DNA of 64,000 bases from Allohahella marinimesophila (GCF_039538005.1 NZ_BAABBO010000001.1:620001-684000); one strand, 5' to 3'. Shown: positions 1 to 8,901, counted from the first letter of the stretch. Program-made: numbers and translations. The notes: generated by a model from the letters alone, not told the origin.

Positions 1-982
1 GCTTGACCTTGCCTTCATCGAGCGCAGGGAAATCATAGGCAGTCGCCCAGTTCTTGGCCTGGGTTTCTTCCCAGAATTCGAACTGACCTGACTTGAAGCC
101 TTCGAAGGCGACGTTGGCGTCCAGGTAGTAATCGTAGCGAACGATATCGAAATTGTTACTGCCTTTATTGACTGGAAGATCCTTGGCCCAGTAATCGTCG
201 AGATGCCGGTACTCGATATACTGGCCCAGCTTGAAGTTGTCGATGGTCATGCCACTACTGCCGATGGCAATCTCCTTGCTGGGCTCGCTGAAATTACGGC
301 TGCCCCAGTAATGTTCGGGCAGAATCTTCAGTGACAGCAGCGACGCCATTTCCTCGCGGTTGGCGCCTTCGAGATGAAAGGTGACTGTCTGTTTGTCCTC
401 GACCTCAATATCCTTGACGAAGCTGTAGTACTTCTTGAACTGCGGTACACCTTCCTCAGCGAACTTCTCGAAGGAGAATTTGACTGATTCTGCGGTGATC
501 GGCTTGCCGTCCTGAAAGGTGGCTTTCGGATTGATGTGGAAACGCAGGAAGCTGTAATCGGACGGGTAACTGATTTTTTCTGCGATCAGAGGATAATAAA
601 CATCCAGTTCATCCAGCGAGCCCTTCATCAGCGGGTCGTACAGGCCGTCTGAAGCCGTGGCAGGCGTACCGCGCTGCGCGTAGCGATGCAGGTTGTCGAA
701 GGTGCCTACGGCAGAACGTCGCAGACTGCCACCCTTGGGCGCATCCGGGTTGGCGTATTCGAAATGTCCGAAGCCTTCCTGGTATTTCGGCTCGCCGCGG
801 AGGGCGAAGCTGCTGGTCGTGGTGACGGCAGCCTTGCCAGCCTCTGCCGGGGCTTCAGCTTTGGCAGGTGCCTGTTCAGCCTCCTGAGCCAGAGAGGAAG
901 CCGCGGGGGAAAAGAGCATGACGACTACGGGGAGGGTGAGTAAGCAGCGTCTCAGGAATGAATCGGTTGATTCATGAGCCAT
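1..982 (-). CDS. YejA-type ABC transporter substrate-binding protein (partial, C-terminus off the left edge)
   Basis: Periplasmic solute-binding protein of extracellular family 5, which delivers oligopeptides or related compounds to an ABC importer. The reading frame is open from an ATG at 982 to base 1, about 327 codons. An N-terminal hydrophobic segment (LLTLPVVVMLFSPAASSLA) looks like a Sec signal peptide and is followed by an Ala/Glu-rich linker. The stretch HFEYANPDAPKGGSLRR is typical of the YejA branch, and YPSDYSFLRFHINPKATFQDG fits the ligand-cradle region of family 5 proteins. It lies upstream of mltD on the same strand's opposite side, with 37 bp between them. The permease genes would lie outside the window to the left. 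Family call is firm; the substrate is unknown. Confidence 0.9.
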   Translation of the reverse strand, partial: MAHESTDSFLRRCLLTLPVVVMLFSPAASSLAQEAEQAPAKAEAPAEAGKAAVTTTSSFALRGEPKYQEGFGHFEYANPDAPKGGSLRRSAVGTFDNLHRYAQRGTPATASDGLYDPLMKGSLDELDVYYPLIAEKISYPSDYSFLRFHINPKATFQDGKPITAESVKFSFEKFAEEGVPQFKKYYSFVKDIEVEDKQTVTFHLEGANREEMASLLSLKILPEHYWGSRNFSEPSKEIAIGSSGMTIDNFKLGQYIEYRHLDDYWAKDLPVNKGSNNFDIVRYDYYLDANVAFEGFKSGQFEFWEETQAKNWATAYDFPALDEGKVK

Positions 983-1019
983 ATTCAAAAACCCCTTTCA
1001 TATCATTGTTATGCGGCCC

Positions 1020-2630
1020 TCAACGCGAGAGCTGGGTAACGTCCACAAACACCGTGAGCCGTTGCCCAGGACGCAGGATGCTACCTGGTCTGATTGAGTT
1101 CCAGCGTAACAGGTCGTCCATGGAAACATTGTAATGTCCGGCGATCTTGGAAATTGAGTCGCCATCGCGAACGGTATAGCCAAATTTACGCACAGTATTC
1201 TGCGGATTCACACCGTTCAGTGCAATGCTGCCCGGACGCTTGGTGATCTCGGCCGGGACCCACAACGTGAGGCTGGCACCGGATCGCAATGGATCGCCTG
1301 GCGCCATACTGTTCCACTTGGCTAATTGTCCGACACTGACATCATAAGTGTTGGCCAGATCCCAGAGCGTATCACCAGCCTCTACCTTATGCACGATCTT
1401 GCTACTGCCGGCGCGCGGATTCACGTTCGCAATCGCCTGCTGCACCCGGTTGTTGACGTTGAGCGTGTAATGCTCGTCGCGTTTCGATGCCGTGGGAATC
1501 AATAGCGCCTGGCCGATCTTCAGATTGTCGCCTTCGATCTGGTTGACATCCCTGACGACGGCACGGGTGGTCTTGAAACGCTGAGCAATATGACCAAGTG
1601 TATCGCCACTCTTGACGAGGTAACGATGCCATTTCAGACGTTGGGATGATGGCAGCAGGGCCAGTTCTGTCCGGAAAGCTGTGGCATGCGTCTTCGGAAT
1701 GAGCAGACGGTGCGGGCCATCCGGATCAGTGGCCCACTGATTGAATCCGGGATTCATACGGTAAATGTCGTCGATGGACAGGTTGGCGAGCTTCGCTGCC
1801 TGCGCCAGGTCGATCTGTGACTTGATTTCAACCACTTCAAAAAAGGGCTCATCCGCGATATAGGGCAGGGTAACGCCGTAAGCGGCAGGATTCGCCACAA
1901 CGCGAGCGATGGCCATCAGTCGCGGCACATAGAGTTCGGTTTCCCTCGGTAGCTTGAGGTGCCAATAGCCGTAGGGTCGCTTGCGCGCCTTATTGGCATT
2001 CACGGCCTTGCGCACATTACCTTCGCCAGCATTGTAGCCAGCCAGCGCATGCAGCCAGTCACCACCGAAAAAACGGTTCAGCGCATTGAGATACTGAAAG
2101 GCCGCCTGAGTCGAGGCATAGACGTCGCGGCGTCCGTCGTACCACCAGCTCTGACGCAGTTTGAATCGTTGTCCGGTCATGGGAATGAACTGCCATAGAC
2201 CAGCAGCACGACCGTGACTATAGGCGAAAGGATCGTAAGCACTTTCGACGATCGGCAGCAGTGCAAATTCCAGTGGTATGTTGCGCTTTTCGGCCTCGGT
2301 CACGATGTAGTAGAGATAGGGCTGAGCTCGTCGCAGCGTGATGTCGAGATAGCTCGGATTCCTTTTCAGGAAACGGATCTCGTCGTCGATGCGAGGATGA
2401 TTCTCGTGCTGATAAAGACTGAGGCCCTGACGAATGCGATTCCAGATGGCGGGTTTCGCAGTCGGCAACTTCACTGCGCCGCCTGGCTCGCCAGGGTCGT
2501 TCAGTCGCACTGCACCTGCGTGCGTCACGGACGCTGTCGCATTAAGACCGGTCGCCTCAGCATTTTCCGCATTTGATACGGGCGAGGTGAGCATCGCAAG
2601 CGTACACAGCAATACAGCGAGGCTACGCAC
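1020..2630 (-). CDS. mltD: Membrane-bound lytic murein transglycosylase D
   Basis: Cleaves the MurNAc-GlcNAc bond of peptidoglycan to form 1,6-anhydro ends. The 536-residue protein has a signal peptide (LAVLLCTLAMLTSPVSNA), an SLT catalytic domain at about residues 110-260 with the catalytic Glu in PIVESAYDPFAYS and the following GLWQFIPMTG, and three C-terminal LysM peptidoglycan-binding repeats (starting near YLVKSGDTLGHIA, HKVEAGDTLWDLA and YTVRDGDSISKIA). No lipobox Cys is visible at the signal peptide end, so it may be soluble or anchored otherwise. The start is GTG at 2630, and its first base overlaps the last base of the gloB stop codon, so the two are probably translated together. The gloB-mltD pairing is common in Gammaproteobacteria. 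Confidence 0.95.
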   Translation of the reverse strand: MRSLAVLLCTLAMLTSPVSNAENAEATGLNATASVTHAGAVRLNDPGEPGGAVKLPTAKPAIWNRIRQGLSLYQHENHPRIDDEIRFLKRNPSYLDITLRRAQPYLYYIVTEAEKRNIPLEFALLPIVESAYDPFAYSHGRAAGLWQFIPMTGQRFKLRQSWWYDGRRDVYASTQAAFQYLNALNRFFGGDWLHALAGYNAGEGNVRKAVNANKARKRPYGYWHLKLPRETELYVPRLMAIARVVANPAAYGVTLPYIADEPFFEVVEIKSQIDLAQAAKLANLSIDDIYRMNPGFNQWATDPDGPHRLLIPKTHATAFRTELALLPSSQRLKWHRYLVKSGDTLGHIAQRFKTTRAVVRDVNQIEGDNLKIGQALLIPTASKRDEHYTLNVNNRVQQAIANVNPRAGSSKIVHKVEAGDTLWDLANTYDVSVGQLAKWNSMAPGDPLRSGASLTLWVPAEITKRPGSIALNGVNPQNTVRKFGYTVRDGDSISKIAGHYNVSMDDLLRWNSIRPGSILRPGQRLTVFVDVTQLSR

Positions 2631-3574
2631 TAGGCTTTATCCTTTGCTGCGCGCAGCTGGGTGAAGGCTTGCAGACGCTGGTCAGCGGATGGCATACGCT
2701 GTCCCTTGCCGCAATTTTCAGCGTTATCGGTGTCGCTGTCTGTAAATCGGGTAAGTTCAGGGTTCATGAAAGGATTGATCCTGTGTTCGATGGCCAGGCT
2801 CGACGGCAATGTGGGCTCGCCGGCTTCACGCAGGCGTTCACAGACATCGCGATAGCCAGGAAGAGCCTTGTTGTCTGGCCAGGCCCCGGCTGTGAATGCC
2901 AGGTTTGCAAGTGTGTATTCGTGCCCGCAGCAAACCATGGTCGATGCCGGCAGTGAGGCCATGGAATCAAGGGAATTCAGCATCTGTTCTGGTGTCCCCT
3001 CGAACAGGCGGCCACAGCCAGCAGAAAAAAGTGTGTCTCCACAGAATAGCAGAGGACGCGCACTTGCCCCATTCGGGGGCACAGCGTCGGCGCCGCAGGC
3101 GGCCTTTTCAAGTACGCTGAGCCTGTGAGTATTCGCCAGTTCCAGAGGGGAGTCGGTGAAGAAGGCAACATGATCGAGCGTATGTCCCGGCACCGAGAGG
3201 GTCTCGAAGGTGAGGCCGGCAGCCTCGAACTGCTCACCAGCCCCGAGCGGCCGGTTAATGTGGGGTATGCGGTCTGCACGTGCGGACTGCCGACTGCCAA
3301 ATACCGGACATTCACCCTCAATATGCCAGCACTCGCTGATGAGCTGACCAACGCCGCCAGTGTGGTCGGGATGATGGTGTGTCAACAGGATGCCTGCCAG
3401 CTTCAGGCCCCTGGTCTCAAGATAGGCGATCGCAGGCGCAGCCTGACCGGGATCGACTACCCAGGTGAGCGGGGAGTCGATGCGTCTGAAGCACCAGATA
3501 TAATTGTCGTTGAAGGCAGGCACGGCCTCCAGTTCGATCCGCGCAGGGTGTATCGATCCTGTCAAAATCATCAT
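2630..3574 (-). CDS. gloB: Hydroxyacylglutathione hydrolase (glyoxalase II)
   Basis: Hydrolyses S-D-lactoylglutathione to D-lactate and glutathione, the second step of methylglyoxal detoxification. The metallo-beta-lactamase metal site THHHPDHTGG is at about residue 65, further ligands are in VPGHTLDHVAFF and FCGDTLFSAGCGR, and CCGHEYTLANLAF supplies the glutathione-side residues. At 314 residues it is about 60 longer than the usual 250-260. The extra residues are an insertion of roughly 30 before the FCGDTLF motif (ELANTHRLSVLEKAACGADA region) and an extended C-terminus. The start is one of two adjacent ATG codons (3574 or 3571). It is divergent from the methyltransferase gene at 3664 and shares its stop codon base with the mltD start. 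Confidence 0.93.
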   Translation of the reverse strand: MMILTGSIHPARIELEAVPAFNDNYIWCFRRIDSPLTWVVDPGQAAPAIAYLETRGLKLAGILLTHHHPDHTGGVGQLISECWHIEGECPVFGSRQSARADRIPHINRPLGAGEQFEAAGLTFETLSVPGHTLDHVAFFTDSPLELANTHRLSVLEKAACGADAVPPNGASARPLLFCGDTLFSAGCGRLFEGTPEQMLNSLDSMASLPASTMVCCGHEYTLANLAFTAGAWPDNKALPGYRDVCERLREAGEPTLPSSLAIEHRINPFMNPELTRFTDSDTDNAENCGKGQRMPSADQRLQAFTQLRAAKDKA

Positions 3575-3663
3575 CCATCAGCTGTGTTTGAAAGACTATA
3601 CCGCATCTTCTGGCCAATGTAAGATGAAGCATTCGACATTACCAGTTTGAGCGAGGTGTCCGC

Positions 3664-4458
3664 ATGCCGTCGTCAAAGGCCTGGGCAAAATGGTTTGAAT
3701 CTGCTGCCGGGCAGTCCCTGCTGGCTGCTGAGCGCGCCACTGTGACGGCCTGCGTACAGCGCTTTTTCGGATACCACCAGCTTGAGGTGGTGCTGTCGGA
3801 TACCGCAGACATTGGTGCCGGCAGCCTGCTTGGTCACCGTATCATCGCCACGGCCCGTCCAAGTGGGCAGCTTGAGAGCGTATTGCCGTGCCAGGCGCAT
3901 TTGTTGCCGATCGCCAGTGACTCTGTTGACCTCGTGATTCTGCACCATACCCTCGATGTGAGCGCCCATCCGCACCAGGTGCTGCGTGAGGCATCGCGAG
4001 TCCTGCGCTCGGGCGGTCATGTCGTGGTGGTGGGCTTCAACCCATATAGTCTGTGGGGCTTCATGCGTCTGATTACCAGACGGCGCAAAGTGCCTTGGGC
4101 GGGCCGTTTCCTCAGCGGCTCGCGGCTCGAAGACTGGTGCAGTCTGCTGGACCTGAGTGCGCGGCGAATGGAATACCGTCTCTTTGGAACACTACTGAAA
4201 GGGGGGAGTTCAGCCGCAAGGGCTGTAGCCGAAGACCAGCCCGGGCTACTGGAGCGTCTTGCTCGACGGCTCAAATTGCCGCTGGGCGGCTTTTATGTTT
4301 GCGTAAGCCAGAAGCAGGTGGGTAGTATGATTCCCCTGAAAACGGCGTGGCGTCCTAAAATTCGTAGCAGTGCGGCCGTGCTCAATATGGCCGCGTATAG
4401 AGAGGCTGCTTACGAGGACGCGGCCTACGATGACGAGAATACCGATCACTCGCACTGA
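3664..4458 (+). CDS. Class I SAM-dependent methyltransferase (YafS-like)
   Basis: A 264-residue putative methyltransferase of the methyltransferase-11 type. The visible core includes the segment SVDLVILHHTLDVSAHPHQV (motif around the end of beta-4) and EASRVLRSGGHVVVVGFNPY, which is the usual beta-5 region. The SAM-binding glycine loop normally near residue 55-65 is poorly conserved. The gene lies between gloB and rnhA, as yafS does in enteric bacteria, which supports orthology. The C-terminus is low in complexity (NMAAYREAAYEDAAYDDENTD). Substrate unknown. A 47-bp gap separates it from rnhA, so the two may be cotranscribed. Confidence 0.85.
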   Translation: MPSSKAWAKWFESAAGQSLLAAERATVTACVQRFFGYHQLEVVLSDTADIGAGSLLGHRIIATARPSGQLESVLPCQAHLLPIASDSVDLVILHHTLDVSAHPHQVLREASRVLRSGGHVVVVGFNPYSLWGFMRLITRRRKVPWAGRFLSGSRLEDWCSLLDLSARRMEYRLFGTLLKGGSSAARAVAEDQPGLLERLARRLKLPLGGFYVCVSQKQVGSMIPLKTAWRPKIRSSAAVLNMAAYREAAYEDAAYDDENTDHSH

Positions 4459-4505
4459 GCGTTGGTCATCCCCCTGCGCATCACCTCGAAAACGACAGGA
4501 TCTAC

Positions 4506-4955
4506 TTGAAGACGATAACGATCTATACCGATGGGGCCTGCAAGGGCAACCCCGGCCCAGGCGGCTGGGGTGCTGTCATGCAGTTCCAGGGCAAACAGAA
4601 AGAGCTATTTGGCGGCGCGCCTGACGTCACCAACAATCAGATGGAACTCACTGCTGCGGTCGAAGCCCTGAATGCGCTCACCGAGCCGTGCCGTGTGGAA
4701 CTCTATACCGATTCGCAGTACGTCCGTCAGGGGATTACCAGCTGGATTCATGGCTGGAAGAAGAAGGGCTGGAAGAACAGCGCCGGCAAGCCGGTGAAGA
4801 ACCAGGACCTCTGGATGGCGCTCGAAGCCGCGACTGGGCGACACGATGTGCACTGGCATTGGGTCAAGGGTCATAGCGGTCATCCCCTCAACGACCTGGC
4901 GGATGCGCTGGCCAACAAGGGAGTCGTGTACAGTCATGCGCCAAATCGTTCTTGA
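4506..4955 (+). CDS. rnhA: Ribonuclease HI
   Basis: Degrades the RNA strand of RNA-DNA hybrids. The 149-residue protein has the normal length and all four acidic metal ligands: Asp in IYTDGACKGNPGPGGWG, Glu in NNQMELTAAVEAL, Asp in ELYTDSQYVRQG, and the late Asp in HPLNDLADALANKG; the catalytic His is in VKGHSGH. The start is TTG at 4506. The 3' end overlaps the dnaQ start by 20 bp, a tandem arrangement found in many Gammaproteobacteria, although in E. coli the two genes are divergent. Confidence 0.96.
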   Translation: MKTITIYTDGACKGNPGPGGWGAVMQFQGKQKELFGGAPDVTNNQMELTAAVEALNALTEPCRVELYTDSQYVRQGITSWIHGWKKKGWKNSAGKPVKNQDLWMALEAATGRHDVHWHWVKGHSGHPLNDLADALANKGVVYSHAPNRS

Positions 4956-5643
4956 TACCGAAACAACTGGTCTTGAGCCCGGCGAAGGGCATCGCATTAT
5001 CGAGATCGGCTGTGTGGAAATTGTCGATCGCCGGCTGACTGGCCGCCACTTTCACGTGTACATCAATCCTGAGCGCAAAGTCGATATCGGCGCGCTCGAA
5101 GTGCACGGACTGTCGGACGAGTTCCTGGCTGACAAGCCGCTGTTCCGTAACGTCGCCGATGCCTTCATGGACTTCATCCGTGACGGCGAGCTGATCATTC
5201 ACAACGCCGCGTTCGATATCGGCTTTCTCGACCACGAACTGAAACTACTTCAGGCCCATGGCTGTATCGCCGATCATTGCGGCGTGATAGATACCTTGCT
5301 CATGGCGCGGAAAAAGCACCCAGGGCAGCGCAATAGTCTGGATGCCCTCTGCAAGCGCTACGGTGTCGACAACAGTCAGCGGGAGCTGCACGGCGCCCTG
5401 CTGGATGCTGAAATACTGGCAGATGTCTATCTACTGATGACTGGCGGCCAGACTAGCCTGGGACTGTATGGGGATGACGATGGTGCAGAGTCAGAATCTT
5501 CGCATCGCTGGATTTTGCCGGCAGAACGTCCACGCCTGACCGTTATCGCTGCCTCGGCCGCGGAACTGGAAGCGCACGACAGCAGACTGTCTGCTATCGA
5601 AAAGCCGGACAGCCCGGCCTTGTGGCGGAGCTTGCAGTGGTAG
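4936..5643 (+). CDS. dnaQ: DNA polymerase III epsilon subunit (3'-5' proofreading exonuclease)
   Basis: Proofreading subunit of the replicative polymerase. The DnaQ/DEDDh exonuclease motifs are clear: ExoI VLDTETTGLEPGEGHRIIEIG at residues 4-24, ExoII with NAAFDIGFLDHEL, and ExoIII HGALLDAEILADVYLLMTGG with the catalytic His and Asp. The frame is open upstream to 4846, but ATG at 4936 gives the normal DnaQ N-terminus MRQIVLDTETTG. This start lies inside rnhA, so translation is probably coupled. The predicted length is 235 residues. The C-terminal tail after about residue 180 is the polymerase-alpha-binding part and is less conserved. Confidence 0.95.
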   Translation: MRQIVLDTETTGLEPGEGHRIIEIGCVEIVDRRLTGRHFHVYINPERKVDIGALEVHGLSDEFLADKPLFRNVADAFMDFIRDGELIIHNAAFDIGFLDHELKLLQAHGCIADHCGVIDTLLMARKKHPGQRNSLDALCKRYGVDNSQRELHGALLDAEILADVYLLMTGGQTSLGLYGDDDGAESESSHRWILPAERPRLTVIAASAAELEAHDSRLSAIEKPDSPALWRSLQW

Positions 5644-5770
5644 GCTTCGGCTGATCCGCAGCTCACATCTCTGAAGCGGTCTCGCGATGTTGGGACCGTG
5701 GTCTTCCTTTCGTCTTAGCGTGCGGTCCAGGCTGCATCGCTCACTTCGCTGGCCACTCTGAGTCATGAGG

Positions 5771-5805
5771 GTAAGCCTGCTGTCCAGTCCGTAATGCAGG
5801 CTTAC
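5771..5805. repeat. Perfect 10-bp inverted repeat between dnaQ and fimL
   Basis: GTAAGCCTGC (5771-5780) and GCAGGCTTAC (5796-5805) are exact reverse complements with a 15-nt loop. No T-run follows on either strand, so a classical Rho-independent terminator is not supported. It lies in the 291-bp region between dnaQ and fimL (5644-5934), where I see no coding sequence. It could end the dnaQ transcript, protect its 3' end, or serve as a protein site for fimL control. Confidence 0.6.
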
Positions 5806-5934
5806 TGCCAAGTTTCCGAATTGAGCTAGACTTAGAACCAGATACGGTTCGTACATCAGTCGAATATCAGAGTCTGCCTTTATTGTCGGTCAGACGGACA
5901 CCTTTCGGGTGCCTAGAAGTAGGGTGTTGAATTT

Positions 5935-7713
5935 ATGGTTGATCCCGGTGGGATAGCAAAGAAGTCGGTCTCCTTCGACCTGGTCGAAGCTGAGCTCGGA
6001 CTTACAATTGAACAGGCAGAGCAAAGCCTCGAGCGCTTCCACGAAAATCGGGAGAATGGTGAGGAGCTGCAGAACTGTATAGATTTTCTGCACCAGCTAC
6101 GCGGCATTTTTGTGCTTATCGAACTCGATGGCGCAACACTGCTGGCGAACGAAGCCGTGGCACTGGCCAATGAAGTGCCTGTCGATGCACAGCAGAGCAA
6201 GGATGGCCTGCTCGCTGCTCTGAATCAGCTACTGTATGTACTGCGACGTTATGTTGAATATTTCCGCAAGCGTCGGGAAGACAACCCGGAGCTGCTGCTC
6301 GATATCATCAACCAGTATCGGCTGATTCGCGATGCGAAAGCGCTGCCTGAAAGTTACTTCGTCGACATTGAGCTTCCGAAGGATATTCAGCCCCAGGTGG
6401 TGCAGGGCATCGAGCAGGACGTGTTCGAAATGCGGGCTCGCCGTCTACGGCATATGTATCAGGTAGGTCTGCTGGCGCTATTGCGAAAGACCCGTTACGA
6501 AGATCTGGAAATCGGTAGCAAGCTGGTATCAAGAGCCGCTGAAGGCATGCTCAAGATCTGTGAAGGCAGCACCATGTCGCAGTTCTGGCGATTGCTGCAA
6601 CAGGCGGCGGCTTCGGTTATCTCGCTTGGCCCCCTACCGGCTGCACGCAAGCAGCTTCTAATGCGTGTCGAACGTTACTTCAAGGAGGCCGTCGCCACTG
6701 GCCGGCTGTCTACCTCGAAGACTGTCTCTGAAATCGTCAGCAAGGACCTTCTGCACTGGATTGCTCGCGATCGTCACAGATCGGACGCGGCACAGGCCCT
6801 GCTGGACTTCTACCATGTTTCGGATGCCGAGGTGCTGGACAGCCACACTTTCCTGGCTCACAAGGAATTGTTGATGGGTCCCGGCGCGGATGTGCTGGCG
6901 GCAGTGACTACGGCATTGCAGGAAGAGATCGGCCTCATCAAAGACAAGCTCGATATTATCGAGCGCGGTATGGACAGCGAAGAAAATGGGCTCGGCCAGA
7001 TTGTTGATAGTCTTACGCGTCTCGGCCATACCCTGACCATGCTCAGTCTGCCAAAGCTTGGTCAGGTGGCGGGACATATTGCTGTGCGTCTGGGGGCGCT
7101 GCAGTCTGAGGGTGGTAGCCAACCATTGACGCTGGAGCCAGGTACTGATCAGTATCAGGAAATGGCGGCGGTCGCCGATGCCCTGCTCATTGTCGAGCAG
7201 GCTATTCTGCTGCTCGAGCGCGGCGGACTGACAATGGAAACGGATCGCATGGCCGACCAGTTGCTGCAACGTGCTGGTGGCGATTCGACGCGACCCGGCA
7301 TGACGCCATATTTCCGCAACGCCCATGACGTCGTGGTCGAAGAGTCAAAAACAGGCCTGTTGCTGGCAAAGAAATCGATCACAGCCTACCTGGAGTCGGG
7401 CGGGGATCAGCTGCATCTGGCTAACGTGCCCGACACGCTCGATGCGATTCGTGGAGCCATGGCCATGCTCGAGCATGACAATGCGGCCAAGATCGTGCAG
7501 GCAACGATTGCCTGCATTCAGCAGAAATTTCTGGGTGAGGATGGCGCAGGTCTCAAGCAGAGAGATGATGCTCACTTTCTCGAAACGCTGGCTGATGCGC
7601 TGACGTCTCTCGAATACTTTGTCGACAGTCTGACACGTAACCTCGAAGGCAATACGGAACTACTGCAGTTTGCTGCCGAGAGCCTGAAAGAACTCGGCTT
7701 CAAGGTAAGCTGA
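5935..7713 (+). CDS. fimL: FimL-like regulator of type IV pili and cAMP signalling
   Basis: A 592-residue cytoplasmic protein related to FimL and to the N-terminal part of ChpA. In Pseudomonas aeruginosa FimL links the pilus chemosensory system to adenylate cyclase CyaB and so to cAMP/Vfr-dependent twitching and virulence. The N-terminal helical bundle resembles an Hpt domain (VEAELGLTIEQAEQSLERF, then IDFLHQLRGIFVLIELDGA), but where a phosphorylatable His would be expected the conserved sequence is HQLRG as in the FimL/ChpA N-domain. A second Hpt-like stretch is at about residues 450-520 (LLLAKKSITAYLESGGD). No receiver or kinase domain is present, which separates it from ChpA. ATG at 5935 has AGGG about 10 bp upstream. 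The gene seems to be followed by 7721 as an operon partner. Confidence 0.82.
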   Translation: MVDPGGIAKKSVSFDLVEAELGLTIEQAEQSLERFHENRENGEELQNCIDFLHQLRGIFVLIELDGATLLANEAVALANEVPVDAQQSKDGLLAALNQLLYVLRRYVEYFRKRREDNPELLLDIINQYRLIRDAKALPESYFVDIELPKDIQPQVVQGIEQDVFEMRARRLRHMYQVGLLALLRKTRYEDLEIGSKLVSRAAEGMLKICEGSTMSQFWRLLQQAAASVISLGPLPAARKQLLMRVERYFKEAVATGRLSTSKTVSEIVSKDLLHWIARDRHRSDAAQALLDFYHVSDAEVLDSHTFLAHKELLMGPGADVLAAVTTALQEEIGLIKDKLDIIERGMDSEENGLGQIVDSLTRLGHTLTMLSLPKLGQVAGHIAVRLGALQSEGGSQPLTLEPGTDQYQEMAAVADALLIVEQAILLLERGGLTMETDRMADQLLQRAGGDSTRPGMTPYFRNAHDVVVEESKTGLLLAKKSITAYLESGGDQLHLANVPDTLDAIRGAMAMLEHDNAAKIVQATIACIQQKFLGEDGAGLKQRDDAHFLETLADALTSLEYFVDSLTRNLEGNTELLQFAAESLKELGFKVS

Positions 7714-7720
7714 CTACAGT

Positions 7721-8293
7721 ATGGGCCGAATTTTCACCGCGATCAGAGTCACCCTCTGGCTCGGCGTATTAACAATGGCCGGCGGTGCTGGCCTGTTTTA
7801 CTACCAGCTCGATGGCATGCTGCAGGCGCGAGATAATGGCATCGTCGCCACCATCAGCTTTGAAAAGCTCGATCGCCAGACCTTCCAGGCGACGCTGCTA
7901 TATCCCGATGAACGTGTGTTCAAAGCGCCACTGCATGGTGACTTCTGGATGGTGGACGCTCGATTCATCAGTCTGAAAGGCCCACTCAGACTATTCGGTA
8001 CTGCGCCTTTCTACGAAATAGAACGCCTCTCAGGACGATATGGCAGTGTCAGTGACGAAAAGGCGGGCATCCGCAGCGTCTATGATCTCAGCTTCGATGA
8101 AGAACGAGTGATGCCGGATCTGTGGAGCCTGAGCCGGGAGTACGATCTGCCCTGGGTTGATGCCAAATATGGCGCAGCGGTTTACATGCCAATGAGTCAT
8201 GGTGCGCGCTATGCGATAGTGCTGGGGACAGATGGCCTCAAGGCAAGGCCTTTGACTGCGCCTGCTTTCGATGCCGTGCAAAACTGGAAATAG
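7721..8293 (+). CDS. Membrane-anchored protein of unknown function
   Basis: A 190-residue protein starting 7 bp after the fimL stop codon. One N-terminal membrane segment (VTLWLGVLTMAGGAGLFYYQL, residues 10-30) would anchor a periplasmic domain of about 155 residues. I see no catalytic motif. The C-terminal half contains YDLPWVDAKYGAAVYMPMS and appears globular, not low-complexity. The tight spacing to fimL suggests cotranscription, but a functional link is only inferred. It ends convergently with the SCP2 gene. Confidence 0.8.
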   Translation: MGRIFTAIRVTLWLGVLTMAGGAGLFYYQLDGMLQARDNGIVATISFEKLDRQTFQATLLYPDERVFKAPLHGDFWMVDARFISLKGPLRLFGTAPFYEIERLSGRYGSVSDEKAGIRSVYDLSFDEERVMPDLWSLSREYDLPWVDAKYGAAVYMPMSHGARYAIVLGTDGLKARPLTAPAFDAVQNWK

Positions 8294-8316
8294 GGACGTG
8301 CCAGGGGAAAATCGGG

Positions 8317-8344
8317 GCGAGCAGAACAATGAGACTCTGCTCGC
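8317..8344 (-). terminator. Hairpin between convergent genes, likely terminator of the SCP2 gene
   Basis: GCGAGCAGA (8317-8325) and TCTGCTCGC (8336-8344) form a perfect 9-bp stem with a 10-nt loop. Read on the minus strand the hairpin is followed by CCCGATTTTCC, a short T-run, which would fit a weak intrinsic terminator for the gene ending at 8378. It may also stop transcription from 7721-8293. Confidence 0.5.
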
Positions 8345-8377
8345 TATCACTCTGCAAGCAGAATCCCGCCTGGGCAA

Positions 8378-8692
8378 CTAGCCCATGTTGAACAGTTCAC
8401 CCAGCTTCATGGCCAGCATCATGTCGCCTTCAGCGCGCAGCTGACCAGCCATGAATGCCTGCATGCCGTCAGTTTCGCCGCTGACGATGTTCTGGAAAGT
8501 CTGCTCATCCATGATCAGGGTTACAGATGGATCAGGGTGGTTGCCTTCACCAAGATCGCACTTGCCGTCCTTCACGATCAGGTGTGCGTTCTCACCATCT
8601 TCGATATCGAACTGAAATACCAGGTCCAGACCCTGAGCGGCATCAGAGTTGAAGTTGTTTTTCAGTTTTTCAAATGTTTGTTGCACTGCCAT
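8378..8692 (-). CDS. SCP2 sterol-binding domain protein
   Basis: A 104-residue single-domain SCP2 protein, a small lipid-binding fold. The family signature is seen in GLDLVFQFDIEDGENAHLIV, then DPSVTLIMDEQTFQNIVSGE and AFMAGQLRAEGDMMLAMKLG, where the last segment is the typical end of bacterial SCP2 domains. The frame is open to 8761, but ATG at 8692 is preferred because AGGA lies about 7 bp upstream and it starts just before the domain. Such proteins often accompany lipid or acyl-CoA metabolism; here it stands alone between fimL's partner and sohB, and its ligand is unknown. Confidence 0.88.
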   Translation of the reverse strand: MAVQQTFEKLKNNFNSDAAQGLDLVFQFDIEDGENAHLIVKDGKCDLGEGNHPDPSVTLIMDEQTFQNIVSGETDGMQAFMAGQLRAEGDMMLAMKLGELFNMG

Positions 8693-8901
8693 AATTCTTA
8701 TCCTGTTCGTATGGTGGTCTGGTTCAGTGGAAATCTTATTGGCAAAAGACTTTATGGGCAATGTCCTGAGCTGTCAACAGCCTTGTTTTTTTACTGTCCG
8801 CCACAATATACAGCTCATCCCTTTCGGCTTGCCCATGAATTTTTCAGGGGTGCTGTCCTGAGCCAGGCAGCCCGAACCCCAGCCACACCGAGGAAATACT
8901 T

